64,000 nucleotides of DNA from Selaginella moellendorffii (Eukaryota > Streptophyta > Lycopodiopsida > Selaginellales > Selaginellaceae): positions 53,501 to 117,500 of the forward strand of contig NW_003314299.1 of NCBI RefSeq assembly GCF_000143415.4, in the 5' to 3' direction. The notes below the pieces were generated by a model, which saw nothing but the letters and a program-made list of their open reading frames with translations, ran no database searches and was not told the DNA's origin. The translations under genes were made by a program, and so were the position numbers. Shown in pieces: positions 44,321-56,244 of the stretch. Every line of letters starts with the position of its first letter. Within the stretch, counting starts at the first letter, position 1.

Positions 44321-46812
44321 TGACAAAGTGCCAGAAGGAGAGCAAAGAATGAATAGGATCTTTTCAGAAGGAATTGGAACAATTGCTTCATAAAAGAAAA
44401 AAGAAACACTAACTATATACTAGTTACATCCAGAATTTTCTTTTGAAATTTGCCACTGAATGTTGCCCTTGATTTCCATGATTCAAGGTGCTTATCACAC
44501 CTTGGATTTTGGCTCTAACACTCCTCATAAAGCCAAGGGTGTGACTGCTATTGCTACCTCCTTCTCCAGTCAAGGTTTGGCCACGACTTTAATAGAATTC
44601 TTGTGTTCCACAAATAGAACTTTAGCCAAAGGTTTTATAAAGATGTCAACAAGTTGTTGACAAAAAACATGCTGAACTATTAACAAACTTATGTGTACCA
44701 AATCCTTGACATAATGATAGTGTTTAGCAATATGTCGAGACTTCCAGTTGCACTTCACTATTGCACCATTTGATAGCTCTTTTGTTATCAACATGGAGAG
44801 TAATTGGTGTGGAGGATTGCTCAAGAGCTCTAAGAAATTCTTAAAACCAAAGAATTTCCCTGGAAGCAACTAAGGCAGCAAGATATTTTGCTTCTGTGGA
44901 GGAAAGAACAATGTGAGCTTGCTTTTTGCTGGCCCAAAGAACAAGGTTTGTTCCAAGTTGGAAACGAAACCCTATTGTGGATTTATAGCTATCTCTATCA
45001 TTTGATAGGCTGCTGTCATTGTAAGCAAAAAGAGAAAAACCACCACATGAGCCATACAATAGTCCAAAAGCAAGAGTTTGCTTTATATAGCGCATCATAG
45101 ATTTGGCCATGTCTAATGTTTCTTGCCAGGATTAGCAAAAAATTGGCTAAGAGTGATGACAATATAAACCAAATTTGGATGGCTACACACCATAGCGTAC
45201 ATTAAAATCCCAGAAAATTTCAAAATGGTACCTTTGCCATGGCTTGATACTCCTCTTTGCTGGAAAGACACTCAGCTTTTGTCAAGAACTTGATGTTACC
45301 AGGCTTTATAGGCAAATGAGAAGGATTGCAATTAGTATATCCATAACTCTCAAGTACCTTTGTTAAATATTGCTGTTGAGAGATGTGAAGGGACCTTATT
45401 TTCTTGTTATGGTGAATCTCAAGACTAAGAAAATATCAAGCTTCTCCAAAGTCCTCCATTAGCCTTGAAAATCTATAAATACTTGTAGTCGTTGCTAATC
45501 AAAAGTGAGTCGTCAATGTAGAGAGCAACAATAAGTAAAAACTTCCCTTCTTGCTTGATGTAGACATTAGATTTAGGAGTGATGGAAGAAAAACCTTCAA
45601 CTTTGAAGAAAACATCAATTTTCTGCCATTATGCTTTCAAGGCTTGCTTAAAGCCATAAAGAGCTTTATTGAGTTTCCATACAAGATGTTGCTTCCTAGG
45701 TTGGGTGTAGCCATCTGGCTATTGAATGTGGACATCTTCCTACAAGTCTCCATTCAGGAAAGTAGTCTTGATGTTAGTGTGATGAATCTTAAGATCAAAG
45801 TAAGTAGCAAAAGCAAGCAAAATTCGAACACTTGTTATTTTTACCACTAGAGAGTATGTCTCAAGATAATCCATGCCATATTGTTATTTGTAGTCTTGTG
45901 CAACAAGCCAAGCTTTGTGACAGTTAATAGAACCGTCAGAGTTGAGTTTCATCTTGTAGACCCATCAGCTACCAAGAGCTATAGTTCCAACTAAAAGAAC
46001 CACTTCATCAAAAGTGTGCATTGGAGTGATGGACTCAATTTCTTGGTCCATTGCTCGCTTCTAATGACTTGCATTGGGACTAGCCATAGCTTCCATGAAT
46101 GAGGAAGGCTCAAGTATACATGCAGTTGCACAAAACTCCAACAAATTAGAAGCAATAGCATAAGAGCATTTAACATTTTCAAGAGCTTTTCTACTTGGAA
46201 TTTTCACCCTTTTTCCTCGTCCAAGTGGCTCAAAAGTAGCCTCGTTGAATGCTAGAGATGCCATCGGAGTCAAAACAGTGTTAGATTTTAGAGGAGAAAG
46301 TTGAGTTGGGACTTTGATGACTAGATCAATTCCTCCTTGCTCAAGTGCTTTTTCGTGCTGAGCATCATCCCAAAAATCAGCATCAAGAATAGCATCATTC
46401 CAAAACCAAGAATTTGGAAAATTCACAAAATCAAGATCAGGAATAGAAGAGGATTGAGAGAAAAAAGGGGTTTCCTCAAAAAATACCACTTCTTCTTGCC
46501 TACAAACATGAACTGTGGCTGTCATAGGATCCATCAATCTGTAAGCATGAGAACTAGAATCAGACATGCCAACATCAAGCTTGCTATGCATAAAGCACTC
46601 TTCCGAGGTTATCTCTGGTTAAGGAGAAAAATAGCATACTTAACTGCCTGTACCCAAAACTTTTGTAGAGCGTGAGATTGCATCATGTTGTGTCTACAAT
46701 AGTGCGATTCTTGTGCTTTGCCACTCCATTATGCTGAGCTGTGTATGGTTCGGTGAGCTGATGCTAGATTCCAGCTTGGGAACAAATGCTATTAAAAGCA
46801 TTGTTCACAAAT
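44321..46812 (-). mobile_element. Copia fragment with 3' LTR, inverted
   Basis: LTR 44321-44520 (200 bp, TGACAAAG...CTAACA on the plus strand). Moving right are RNase H (MAKSMMRYIKQTLAFGLLYG and LVLWASKKQAHIVLSSTEAK), degraded reverse transcriptase with stops (45110-46060), and the region between integrase and RT (RKALENVKCSYAIASN). Last comes a scrap of integrase (QHNGVAKHKNRTIVD) that ends at PPR copy H. It is the best-kept relative of the fragment at 26081-27807 and lies in the same PPR codon. Confidence 0.88.
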
Positions 46813-46814
46813 TC

Positions 46815-47315
46815 AGGCATCGAATCAAACAGCTCTGTCACTCAACACAGATCTCCCACCTTGGCACCACGGTTGTCCATGAGATGATATCCAATGATGG
46901 CATTCCTCTAAACACTTCCATCGCTCTTTCCAAAAGCCCGCTTTTCACGTAGGCCTGGATCATTCCATTCCATGACACTCAATCCTTTCTGGGCATGCTT
47001 TGGAACACGCATCTTGCTTGAGCAATATCCCTGTTTCGAGCATATGCCACAAGGAGGATGTTCCACGACACCAAGTTCCTGTAGCTGATCCGATCGAAAA
47101 CCGCTCAAGCCTCCTCCATGGTGCCGCACTTTCCATACATTTCAATCACGAGATTCCACACATGCAAGCTTTTTTGCAGGTCCTTGTTCCGTTCTATCCT
47201 CGCATGGACTTTCCTCGCCTCACCGAAGTTTTTCGAGTTGCCGTACAATTTGATGGACCGGACAAGAGAATTAAAATTGCCTTGCGCTGGAATCGCCTGG
47301 AATCCCTGGATCATT
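46815..47315 (-). pseudogene. PPR copy H
   Basis: 5' portion of the PPR gene: MIQGFQAIPAQGNFNSLVRS to about repeat 4 (ELFDSMP). A stop in repeat 1 (EEA followed by TGA) and a deletion near 46865. The right side keeps the short bidirectional spacer and leads to P450 copy G. Confidence 0.85.
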
Positions 47316-47451
47316 AATTTTCTACACCATCCTAGATATTACTTGCTCTGGCTTGACAATGGATCGTTAGGATCCAATATTTTCAATTGAGATTGTGTTT
47401 TGACTTCATACCTTTGGGTTTATATATCGCCATTCATACATGAGAGATTGA

Positions 47452-47509
47452 TTTATTCGCAAGCCTTGGCAAGATTTATGGCCCGATCATCCACTTGAGA
47501 GGTGGAGTT
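47452..47509 (+). pseudogene. Cytochrome P450 pseudogene G, left piece
   Basis: The stretch AFASLGKIYGPIIHLRGG, with the ATG and anchor missing as in copy A. It ends in GGTGGAGTT at the Gypsy LTR and resumes after the Gypsy at 53039. Confidence 0.85.
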
Positions 47510-47870
47510 TGTCAAGACCCCTGACAAGATCAAGACTGGAAAATGCAAAAAGACAAAGAGAAAAGCTAGTGGAAACAAAGAAGAAGCCTTAAACTGGCGT
47601 TGATTCAGATTGTGGAGAAATGGAACAAGGCTAACCTATATATACTATAGGTTGATGAAGCTCCACCACTCTTGGATCGAGGACGGCCTAAATATAGCTG
47701 AGGTCGAGGAGGCGCCACATCATCATCAGGAATGTGGCTCGAGACTCAGGAATCGGGAAGTGTCTCGAGAGTCAGGAATAGGGAAGTGTCTCGAGAGTCA
47801 GGAATGTGGTCTGCAGGTCAGGAATCCGGCAAGAGTTAGGAATGTGGCAAGAATTGGGGGATTCCTGACA
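47510..47870 (-). repeat. 3' LTR of the Gypsy element
   Basis: 361 bp, TGTCAAGACC...ATTCCTGACA. Contains a TATA-like CTATATATACTATAGG at about 47634 and short internal repeats of GTCTCGAGAGTCAGGAAT. Confidence 0.9.
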
Positions 47871-47881
47871 GCACCCCCTCC

Positions 47882-50800
47882 TCAAGAACGAGTGGAACGA
47901 GGATGTGAACGAGAACGAAGAGGAGGATGAGATGAGCGGCGAGGGATGAGAGATGGAAAAAAAGAATGAGGACTGGGACGAGAAGGATAGCGGCGGTGGA
48001 AGTCCTGAACAAGGTCAGGAGAATGAATCAGGTTGTCCGCAGGTTCCCAAGTGCGTTCCTCAGGTCCGTAACCCTTCCAGTCCACCAGATAGTAGAGTTT
48101 AGACTGTGAAATCTTGGAATCAAGGATGTCCTGAACCTCGTACTCAGACCCATCCTCGAGCTGCACTGGTGGAGGCGGAGGAATGACCCGATTTGGAATA
48201 GGACTGGGAATATAAGGCTCAAGGAGAGAGGAGTGAAAAACGGGGTGAATTTGATATGAGGGAAGTGCAAGGTGATAAGTCACAGGATTAATGATGGCAG
48301 TGATAGGGAAAGGACCAAGGCGTTTGAAATCGAGTTTTGGACAGGGCCTGGTGGTGGAGATATTTCACCTGAGGAGCCAGACTTTATCCCCGATATTATA
48401 AGGGGGACAATCCTGACGATGGACATTGGCAAATGTTTTATGAGATTCCTGAGCACGATGGTGGTGGAAGGAGATGGAGTTGTGGATTTCCTGGAGGTTG
48501 GAGATAAATGCCTCAGAGCGGGGATTTGAACGAGAAGATTCAGATGGAGAAGGAAGTGAGAGATTGAATCGGGGATTTCGGCCAGAGTTCGCAAAGAAGG
48601 GGGAAACTCGAAGAGAGGAGTGAACAGAGTTGTTATAGGAGAACTCAGCAAGGGGAAGGATATCGAACCAGTTATCCTGATGATAGTTGATGAAGCACCT
48701 CAAGAATTGTTCCAACGTCTGAATCGTTCGCTCGGACTGCCCATCAGTTTGAGGATGATATGCCGAAGAGAGGTTGGCCTTCACTCCAAGCAGCTGCAAA
48801 AACCGTTGCCAGAAATGAGAGATGAACTGAGGCCCCCGATCCGAAACCACATCTGTAGGAATCCCATGAAGTCAGAAAATTTCCCTGAATACTAGTTTTG
48901 CCATGTCTTCGCCCGAAAACTCCTTGGTACATGACAAGAAGTGCGCCATCTTTGTGAAGCGATCCACCACGACTAAAATGCTGTTGAAGCCTCCAGAACT
49001 CGGAAGATCACTCAAGAAATCCATGGAGATGGATTCCCAAGGACCTGAAGGGACTGGAAGGGAACGAAGCAAACCTGAAGAAAGGTGGCGAGGTACCTTA
49101 TTCCGGGCACAAGTGTCACAGGAGGTAACAAAAGCTTTGATGTAGTCATCCATGTGAGGCCACCAAAAGTCCCGTGCAACTAGCTCATAGGTTTTCGCAA
49201 TGCCGAAGTGACCAGCAGTCGGGCTATCGTGGCACGCCATCAGGACCAACCTTCGAGCATCACCTTCAGGAACGTAAAGCTGCTCCCCACGGTACAATAA
49301 GCCATCTAAGAACTCGAACTCGTCAAATCGCCGGCAGTCGGGAGTCACTGGGTGTCCAGCCTGAAGATGGGGGAAGATGTCGCTAGCGAGTTCATCAGAT
49401 TGAAGATCGTTTCTGATTGCATCCATCAAGGAGGAGTCCTGAGGGGCCAGGGAAATTGCCATAACTTGAAGCCGATCAGGACCGAGGATAACTTGATCCT
49501 GTTGATTGAAGGCAGGATTACCAGGCCTGAGACTGAGATAGGAGCGCCTTGAAAGAGCATCAGGAAGGCCTTGAAACTTTCCAGGTCTGTACTTGATAAC
49601 AAAGTCAAACCGACTCAGGAATTGTGCCCACCTTGCTTGACGACGGCTTAAAACTCGGGAAGTGGCAAAGTACTCGAGATTTTTGTGATCCGTCCAGACT
49701 ATTGTTTGATGGCTCGCCCCCTCCAAGAAACGGTGCCACTGTCCAAAGGAATCCACGATGGCAAGGAGCTCCTTGTCGTGGATTTCGTAATTGATCTCCG
49801 CAGGCTGGAATTTCCGAGAAGGGAAAGCGACCGGATGAAGTTCGTGATCCGCTCCGAGTTGAGACAGCACAGCACCAATGGCAAAGTCGGAGGCGTCAGC
49901 CTTGATGAAGAAAGGTTGTGAGGAATCAGCATGGATCAAGACAGGAGCAGAACTGAAAGCCGCCTTGAGTGTGTCGAAGGCCTACTGGGCAGCAGCAAAC
50001 CAAGAGAAGGGAACATCCTTGCGAGTGAGATGTGTGAGAGGAAGGATAATGTCAAAGTAGTGATCAATGAATTTGCGGTAGAAGTTGGCGAAGCCAAGGA
50101 AAACCTGAACGTCCAACATTGATTGTGGAGGCTCCCATTCAAGAATAGTCTTGACTTTGGCAGGATCCATCGTGATACCCTCAGGAGTGACAAAGTACCC
50201 AAGGAACTCCACAGATTGCTGATCAAAGGAACATTTCTCAAGCTTCGCATATAGGCTGTGTTCTCGTAGCTTCGCTAGCACCTTGTGTACATGTTCATCA
50301 TGCTCCTCCTGAGTTTTTGAGTAGATGAGGATGTCATCGAGGTAGACGATCACCATCTGATCAAGAAACTCCCGAAAGATGTCGTTTGCCATGTGTTGGA
50401 AAACTGCTGAAGCATTTGTCAAGCCAAATGGCATGATAGTGTACTCGAAGTGGCCATAGCGGGTTCGGAACGCAGTCTTCCATTCATCACCAGGCCGGAT
50501 CTGGATCAGGTTGTATGCTCCACGGAGGTCGATCTTGGTGAAGAAGCGGGCACCGCCGAGGCGTTCCAACAGGTCCGAGATTAGGGGCAGCGGATAGCTG
50601 TTCCGAACAGTCACCTTGTTCAAACCTCGGTAGTCGATGACTAGCCGCAAGCTCCCATCCTTCTTCTTGACAAAGAAGACAGGTGCTCCAACCGGGGACT
50701 GCGAATGCTGAATGTAGCCCGAGGCAAGGTTCTCATCCACGTACTCTTTGAGGGCCTTAAGCTCGGACGGGGATAACCCGTAGATAGGCCCCCATGGAGG

Positions 50801-51703
50801 TGAAACTCCTTCCTGTAAATCAATGGGACAATCATAAGGCCGATGAACAGGCAGTACACTAGCTTTTTTCTTGTCAAACACATCCCCAAAATCATGATAC
50901 TTCTCAGGAAGACTGACAGGAGAAACATGCAAAGCAAAAAGAAAAAGAGGTTCTTCATGAAGGAGTTCTTTCATAGTGATTGTGGAGATAGGAGGAGGCG
51001 TACGACTAAATGGAATGATGAGACGAGGATACGGTCCAGTGTAAGATGGAAGAGAAGAAAAAGAAGAGGGTGAAAACTTTATAGAGTCAGGAACAGAACC
51101 CCGATTTGAGTTTAGGGAACTTTTCTTGATTCAGACTCGATGAACAGCAGGGGAAGCCGTGGGAGAGATGAGCTGTAATTCCTTCCAACAGATCTGAGGC
51201 TGATGTAGTTGGAACCAAGGAAGACCAGGCACCACAGAGGAGGACTTGCTGTTGATGATGTTGAAGGCGATATCGGTGACGGTGGACCCGATGTGTACTC
51301 GAACGGGCAACGTTTCCCTAAGTCCAGAAGATGGAGACACAAAATGCCCGCCGATGCCTTCAACCCTCAAATCCCATATGGTAGGAGAAAGAGGAACATG
51401 ATGTCGGGCAGCAAAGTCCGTGTCCATGAAGCAGGAAGTTGCACCCGAGTCCAGTAACGCCAGAGCCTTGAGTCCTGATTGTCCGGTGAAAGAAAGGAGA
51501 CATGGGACGCGGAAGTTGCGGGAATTGGTGGTGGCTTTGATGAAAGGTGGTGAGAAGCTTGATAAAGAAGAAAAGTGATTTTTATTCGGGGAGTCCAAAC
51601 AGACAGCTCTTACTCTGTTTGAACAGGGTCGTTTCCCGACTGCAATAGAGGTGGACTTTGAGGCAGAGTGAACTCGAGCAGTCAAGGAGGCTTCTTGGGA
51701 CAT
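47882..51703 (-). pseudogene. Gypsy pol polyprotein with four in-frame stops
   Basis: One reading frame from protease to chromodomain. Protease: ALLDSGATSCFMD. Reverse transcriptase: YPLPLISDLLERLGGARFF, FRTRYGHFEYTIMPFGLTNA and YLDDILIYSKTQEEH, with the YxDD catalytic pair. RNase H: FFIKADASDFAIGAVLSQ and VWTDHKNLEYF. Integrase: zinc-binding H and C residues (HDSPTAGHFGIAKTYE, CDTCARNK) and the core SMDFLSDLP, VVDRFTKMAHFL, SAYHPQTDGQSERTIQTLEQ. C-terminal chromodomain: YEVQDILDSKISQSKLYYLV and DWKGYGPEERTWEPADNL, about 48010-48150. Stops at 51131, 49982, 48872 and 48365 are all in the same frame. The pol frame overlaps the end of gag by about 20 bp in a different frame. Confidence 0.92.
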
Positions 51704-52581
51704 ACAGCTGCTTTGTGATTAGGATCAGCACAATAGAGGCAAAGATTATGAGATATTCGACGTTGCTTCTCAGCAGGACTCAACTTCCCTCTAATGAGTC
51801 GGGGAGTACCAGAAATATCCATCAGAACCGAAGCAGTAGGTTCAGGAGTATGCCCTGAAGACTCAAGCTGGGATTCCTGAGTCTGGGACGGAAAAACAGC
51901 GGCGCGGTGACTTTCCTGACGACGTTCAAAGAGACGATTGTCACATTGAATAGCTTTGTTGATGGCATCCGATAGGTCCTTGGGATCCTCCATGGTGAGC
52001 AACAAATCCTTGACACCGTTGTTGAGGCCGAAACGAAATTGGTCAATCAGGGCCCGCTCATCCCACTGAGTGTCCAAAGCAAGGAGTTGGAACTCTGCAG
52101 CGTAGATCGAGGCAGGACGAGACCCCTGAGAGAGACGTCTCATCTTTGTGGTAGCAGCCCGAACCCGATCCGTCTCGCCAAAACATGCTTCAAGCTTCTC
52201 TTTGAACAATTGAAGATCCATTAGCTCTGGAACCACAACCCCTTTCATGCTCTTCTCCAGAAGAGGAGAAAACCATGACAAAGCTGCACCTTCGAGCAAT
52301 GTCCCAATCGCGCCGATTTGAGACTCGGGAGTAGGGTACCGCCGATGTTGAAGTGCGAAGATCAACTCCATCTGGTTCAGGAATCCGCGAAGCTCCGAAC
52401 GCTTGCCTGAAAATTTCGCCGGGAAGCTCATCTTTGGTTCAGGAACTTTGCTGGATCCTTGAGCCGAAAGTGAAGCAAGCTCCTGCTGCATGCAAAGAAG
52501 GGTCGCCTTCAGCTCGGTATTCTCAGACTGGATTTTTGCAAGGACTTCAGCAAAGAAATTAGGATGGCTTGGAGACTCCAT
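51682..52581 (-). CDS. Gypsy gag protein
   Basis: 299 residues, uninterrupted, start ATG 52581 (MESPSHPNFFAEVLAKIQSE). Contains the retrotransposon gag core (FSGKRSELRGFLNQMELIF, WFSPLLEKS, FGETDRVRAA) and one CCHC zinc knuckle, CLYCADPNHKAAVC, near the C-terminus. It forms the virus-like particle and binds element RNA. The end overlaps the protease frame, as in elements that use frameshifting. Confidence 0.92.
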   Translation of the reverse strand: MESPSHPNFFAEVLAKIQSENTELKATLLCMQQELASLSAQGSSKVPEPKMSFPAKFSGKRSELRGFLNQMELIFALQHRRYPTPESQIGAIGTLLEGAALSWFSPLLEKSMKGVVVPELMDLQLFKEKLEACFGETDRVRAATTKMRRLSQGSRPASIYAAEFQLLALDTQWDERALIDQFRFGLNNGVKDLLLTMEDPKDLSDAINKAIQCDNRLFERRQESHRAAVFPSQTQESQLESSGHTPEPTASVLMDISGTPRLIRGKLSPAEKQRRISHNLCLYCADPNHKAAVCPKKPP

Positions 52582-52677
52582 TGGCAAGAAGAAAGAAAAA
52601 AGGGGGAAAAAAAGGCAAAGGTAATCAAACAATCAAAACAAAAATCAAAAAACGAAAAAACACAATCTGAATCAAAC

Positions 52678-53038
52678 TATCAAGACCCCTGACAAGATCA
52701 AGACTGGAAAATGCAAAAAGACAAAGAGAAAAGCTAGTGGAAACAAAGAAGAAGCCTTAAACTGGCGTTGATTCAGATTGTGGAGAAATGGAACAAAGCT
52801 AACCTATATATACTATAGGTTGATGAAGCTCCACCACTCTTGGATCGAGGACGGCCTAAATATAGCTGAGGTCGAGGAGGCGCCACATCATCATCAGGAA
52901 TGTGGCTCGAGACTCAGGAATCGGGAAGTGTCTCGAGAGTCAGGAATAGGGAAGTGTCTCGAGAGTCAGGAATGTGGTCTGCAGGTCAGGAATCCGGCGA
53001 GAGTTAGGAATGTGGCAAGAATTGGGGGATTCCTGACA
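52678..53038 (-). repeat. 5' LTR of the Gypsy element
   Basis: 361 bp, partner of 47510-47870. Just inside on the minus strand is TTTGATTCAGATTG, the position of the primer site. The inner LTR end reads TA instead of TG on the plus strand. Confidence 0.9.
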
Positions 53039-54640
53039 GAGTTGTGGACTACATTATCATCAACTCCATCGCCATAACTCACAATTTGGAGTTTGCTTAT
53101 TGCCCAGCTAGTAAGTTTGGCTATGGTTTCAAAGCATAGCTTCAAAACAGGAACAGGAACACGAACACGGCATTCAATTTTTTGAACACGAACACGGAAC
53201 ACGGAAATGAACACGGATAAACACGGGTGAAAACACGAATATTCTCTAGAATACTCCTCATTAGCAGGATCATCATCTTCGTCTTTGTCCTCTTCTTCCA
53301 TAGCTTCAATATCAGTATCAGTAATTTGAGGAATACTTCCTGTCTAGCTCAATCCCACAAACTTGTCATAGGAAGTGTGGCTCCCTATCAACTTGGTATT
53401 ACTGGCCACAAATACCAAGTCTGCAATCCGGCTCACTGCTAAGCAATTCCTCTTCTTTGAAGTGATAGCAACTAAGAATCATAGCAATCTACAAAGATGC
53501 AGTGCCAAGCAGCTAAGAATTATGGCAGAAGCAATCCAAGGAGAAAATTTGGGAGAGAAAATCTACAAACCTAGAGACAATGATCAGGAATTTTTTGCAG
53601 CGAAATTAAGCATGGCTAAGCGCCATTCCTCCCACTCCAGCACTAGAATCCTAGAGAGGGCATTCCCAGCCCAAGAAAATCGCCATAAATTGCTGGAAAA
53701 ACCTTTTGATTGATCGCAAGACATAAAAACATCAAAGCGCAAAACGCTCACATGAACCACGTGAGCTATTGTTTTAGAACACGGCGTGGTCACACTGTAT
53801 TTGACCGTGTTTCAACTGTGTTTGGAGCCGTGTTTTGGAGCATTGACCGAGTCAATGAACATGGCCCATGTTAACACGGCTGGGGGCAGTGTTCGTGTCA
53901 CCACGCCAACACGCCGTGGTGCACGGCGTGTTTTGAAGCACTGTTTCAAAGACATCAAATCACGAGCAGGCACTTCATGAGCAACACGAGGCTGGATGGT
54001 TTTGCGGGGATCGACGAAATGGAGATGGCGAAATCGATCAAAGCCATTCAAAGCTCTGGTGATCATGCTGCCGTCACCTTGACCGATGCAGTCGGCAAAT
54101 TTATCTCGGATGCATTTTGTATGAGTCTCTTTGGCAGCACAGAGGAGAGAGTTTTGGATCTGGTAGCCCAAATCGAAAACCAAACACTCAACGTCAAGTC
54201 ACAACCTGTCAAGCACTCGGACCTCGTCAACTTACCTTACATCGAAGCGATCTTCGAATAAGTTTTGCGACTCCATCCAGTGGAAGCTCTTTGCGTTCCT
54301 CACCACAATCCATCCAAGGTAACAATCGCAGGCCACGACATCCCCAAGCACTGCACCCTTCTCATCTCAAACAGCACTGGGACGAGCCCGAGGTGTTTTG
54401 CTGGGAGCGTTTCCTGGGCGATCAAGCGAAATCCAACCAAGAACTCATGATGCCATTCCTGGCATGCCGATAGCTTCCCACGTGGTTCCTTTTGTGGTTG
54501 CAAGCTTGCTCCATGCGTTTGATTGGGCGAGATCAATTTGTCCGAGAGGTCGTCGGGAACTCTCTCGTGTATGCCGGCGTCCGACTTGGTGGCATTCGCA
54601 TCGGCAAGGCTCGAAACGTCTGTCTATGCCTGAGACAACG
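53039..54640 (+). pseudogene. Cytochrome P450 pseudogene G, right pieces
   Basis: Continuation of 47452-47509. VVDYIIINSIAITHNLEFAY to 53134, then interrupted by the hAT element, then from 53944 FKDIKSRAGTS, MSNTRLDGFAGIDEMEMAKS, ISDAFCMSLFGSTEERVLDL. The shared deletion of about 405 bp lies near 54193, then a stop before the ExxR helix and a shortened PERF/heme region. Nearly identical to inverted copy F. Thus one dead P450 copy was hit by two different transposons. Confidence 0.88.
53135..53943. mobile_element. Non-autonomous hAT-type DNA transposon, 8-bp TSD
   Basis: 809 bp, flanked by the 8-bp duplication TTTCAAAG (53127-53134 and 53944-53951). Ends are inverted: CATAGCTTCAAAACA at the left, and the reverse complement of the right end reads CAGTGCTTCAAAACA (13 of 15 match). 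Both subterminal regions are packed with AACACGG/CCGTGTT motifs, typical binding sites for a hAT transposase. No transposase gene; the middle has short meaningless frames. Strand cannot be assigned. Confidence 0.9.
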
Positions 54641-54689
54641 TTGTCTTTGAATTGCGTTCTAATGATCATAATCACTTGATGTTCTACGA

Positions 54690-56110
54690 AAATCCCATCT
54701 CTCATCCAAATGCCCGGGGCGAGCGTAGGCTGTGATCATCGCACTCCACCATCTCGGCCTGCGCGTATCCGACCACCATCGTCGTCCAGGCCACCACGTC
54801 CCGCTGCGGCATCTCGTCAAACAGCCTCTTTGCTTCCTCCATCTCGCCTCTTCTTGCGTAGGCCTGGATCAAGGTCGTGAATGACACGACGTTCCTCCTC
54901 GGCATTCTCTCAAACACGTCCCTGGCTTGTTCTACGTGACCATCTTGAGCATACGCTTGAACCATCGAGTTCCACGACACTGTGTCCGATTGAGGCATCC
55001 GATCAAATGCGGTCTTTGCTTGGACAAGCTCGCCTCTCTCCACGCTCGACTGGAGCATCACATCCCAGGAGATGGAGTTCCTCTCTTTCATTCTGTCAAA
55101 CAGCTCCCCGGGCCTCCTCCACGCGACCGTGATCCGTGTACGCTGTGATGAGCGCGTTCCAAGTTACCAAGTTCCTGTCCGGCATCCGATCGAAGATGGT
55201 CTTTGCGTCTTCAAGGAAACCATGCCTGGCGTAAGCGTTCATCATCGTCGTCCACGCGATCGCGTCGGGGCACTAGATTTTCTCGAACAAAGCTCTTGCT
55301 TCTTCCAAGTCTCCATTCTCAGTGTGGCCCCTACGACGTTCTCCATCGGCATCCTCTTGAACAAAGCTCTGGCCTTGGCAATCTCTCCTCCAGTAACGTA
55401 AGCCCGGATCATCGTCGTCCGCGACACCGAGTCTCGCAAGATCATGCTCTCGAAAACCTCTCTCGCCAGATCAAGTTGCCCGTTTCCTATCCCGCCACCA
55501 TAGCGTTCCACGAAACCACATCCTTGAGCGGCATGCAATCGAAGAGCTTCTTTGCCTCTTCCATTAATCCAGCCTTTTCATGACCCGTGAACATAGCGTT
55601 CCACGCGATCACATTCTTGTGAGGCATCGAATCAAACAGCTCTGTCGCTCGACCCCCGCCTTGCCAAATGCGGCAACCACGGTTGTCCACGAGACGATAT
55701 CCGGTTATGGCATCGCTCTAAACACTCCCATCGCTCGTTCCGAAAGCCCGCTTTTCACGTAGGCTGGATAATTCCTTTCCATGACACTCGATCCTTCCTG
55801 GGCATGCTCTGAAACACGCATCTTGCTTGAGCAATATCCCCGTTTCGGGCATATGCCGCAAGGAGGATGTTCCACGACACCAAGTTCCTGTCGCTGATCC
55901 GATCGAACACCGCTCGAGCCTCCTCCACGCTGCCGCACTTTCCATACATTTCAATCACAAGATTCCACAGATGCAAGCTTTCTTTCAGGTCCCTGTTCCG
56001 TTCTATCCTCGCATGGACTTTCCTCGCTTCGCCCAAGTTCTTCGAGTTGCCGTACGATTTGATGGACCGGACTAGAGAATTAAAATCGCCTTGCGCTGGA
56101 ATCGCCGGGA
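54690..56110 (-). pseudogene. PPR copy I
   Basis: Mirror-image partner of copy F and very close to it: [17 protein letters not shown] to RRNVVSFTTLIQAYARRGEM, ending with the common truncation near residue 480 (RSPRAFG). Frameshifts near 55108, 55275, 55490 and 55760; shortened at repeats 8 and 9 like copy F. The divergent short spacer then leads to P450 copy I. Confidence 0.85.
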
Positions 56111-56244
56111 GTCCCTGAATCTACACCATCCCAGATATTACTCGCTCTGGCTTGACAATGGATCGTTATAGAATTCAATATTTTCAATTGAGATTTTTGA
56201 CTTCATACCTTTGGGTTTATAAATCGCCATTCATACACGAGAGA

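Larger units (their letters stand above)
47510..53038 (-). mobile_element. Chromodomain Ty3/Gypsy retrotransposon, full length, TSD GAGTT
   Basis: 5529 bp. LTRs 47510-47870 and 52678-53038, both 361 bp and nearly identical (about three differences seen; one changes the terminal TG of the right LTR to TA). Target duplication GAGTT at 47505-47509 and 53039-53043. Order on the minus strand: gag, protease, reverse transcriptase, RNase H, integrase, chromodomain, which defines a chromovirus. The young LTRs suggest recent insertion, but the pol frame carries four stop codons. Confidence 0.95.

Noticed and set aside
53227-53713. Frames inside the hAT element as a transposase
   Set aside because: No DDE, BED or hAT dimerisation motifs; too short.
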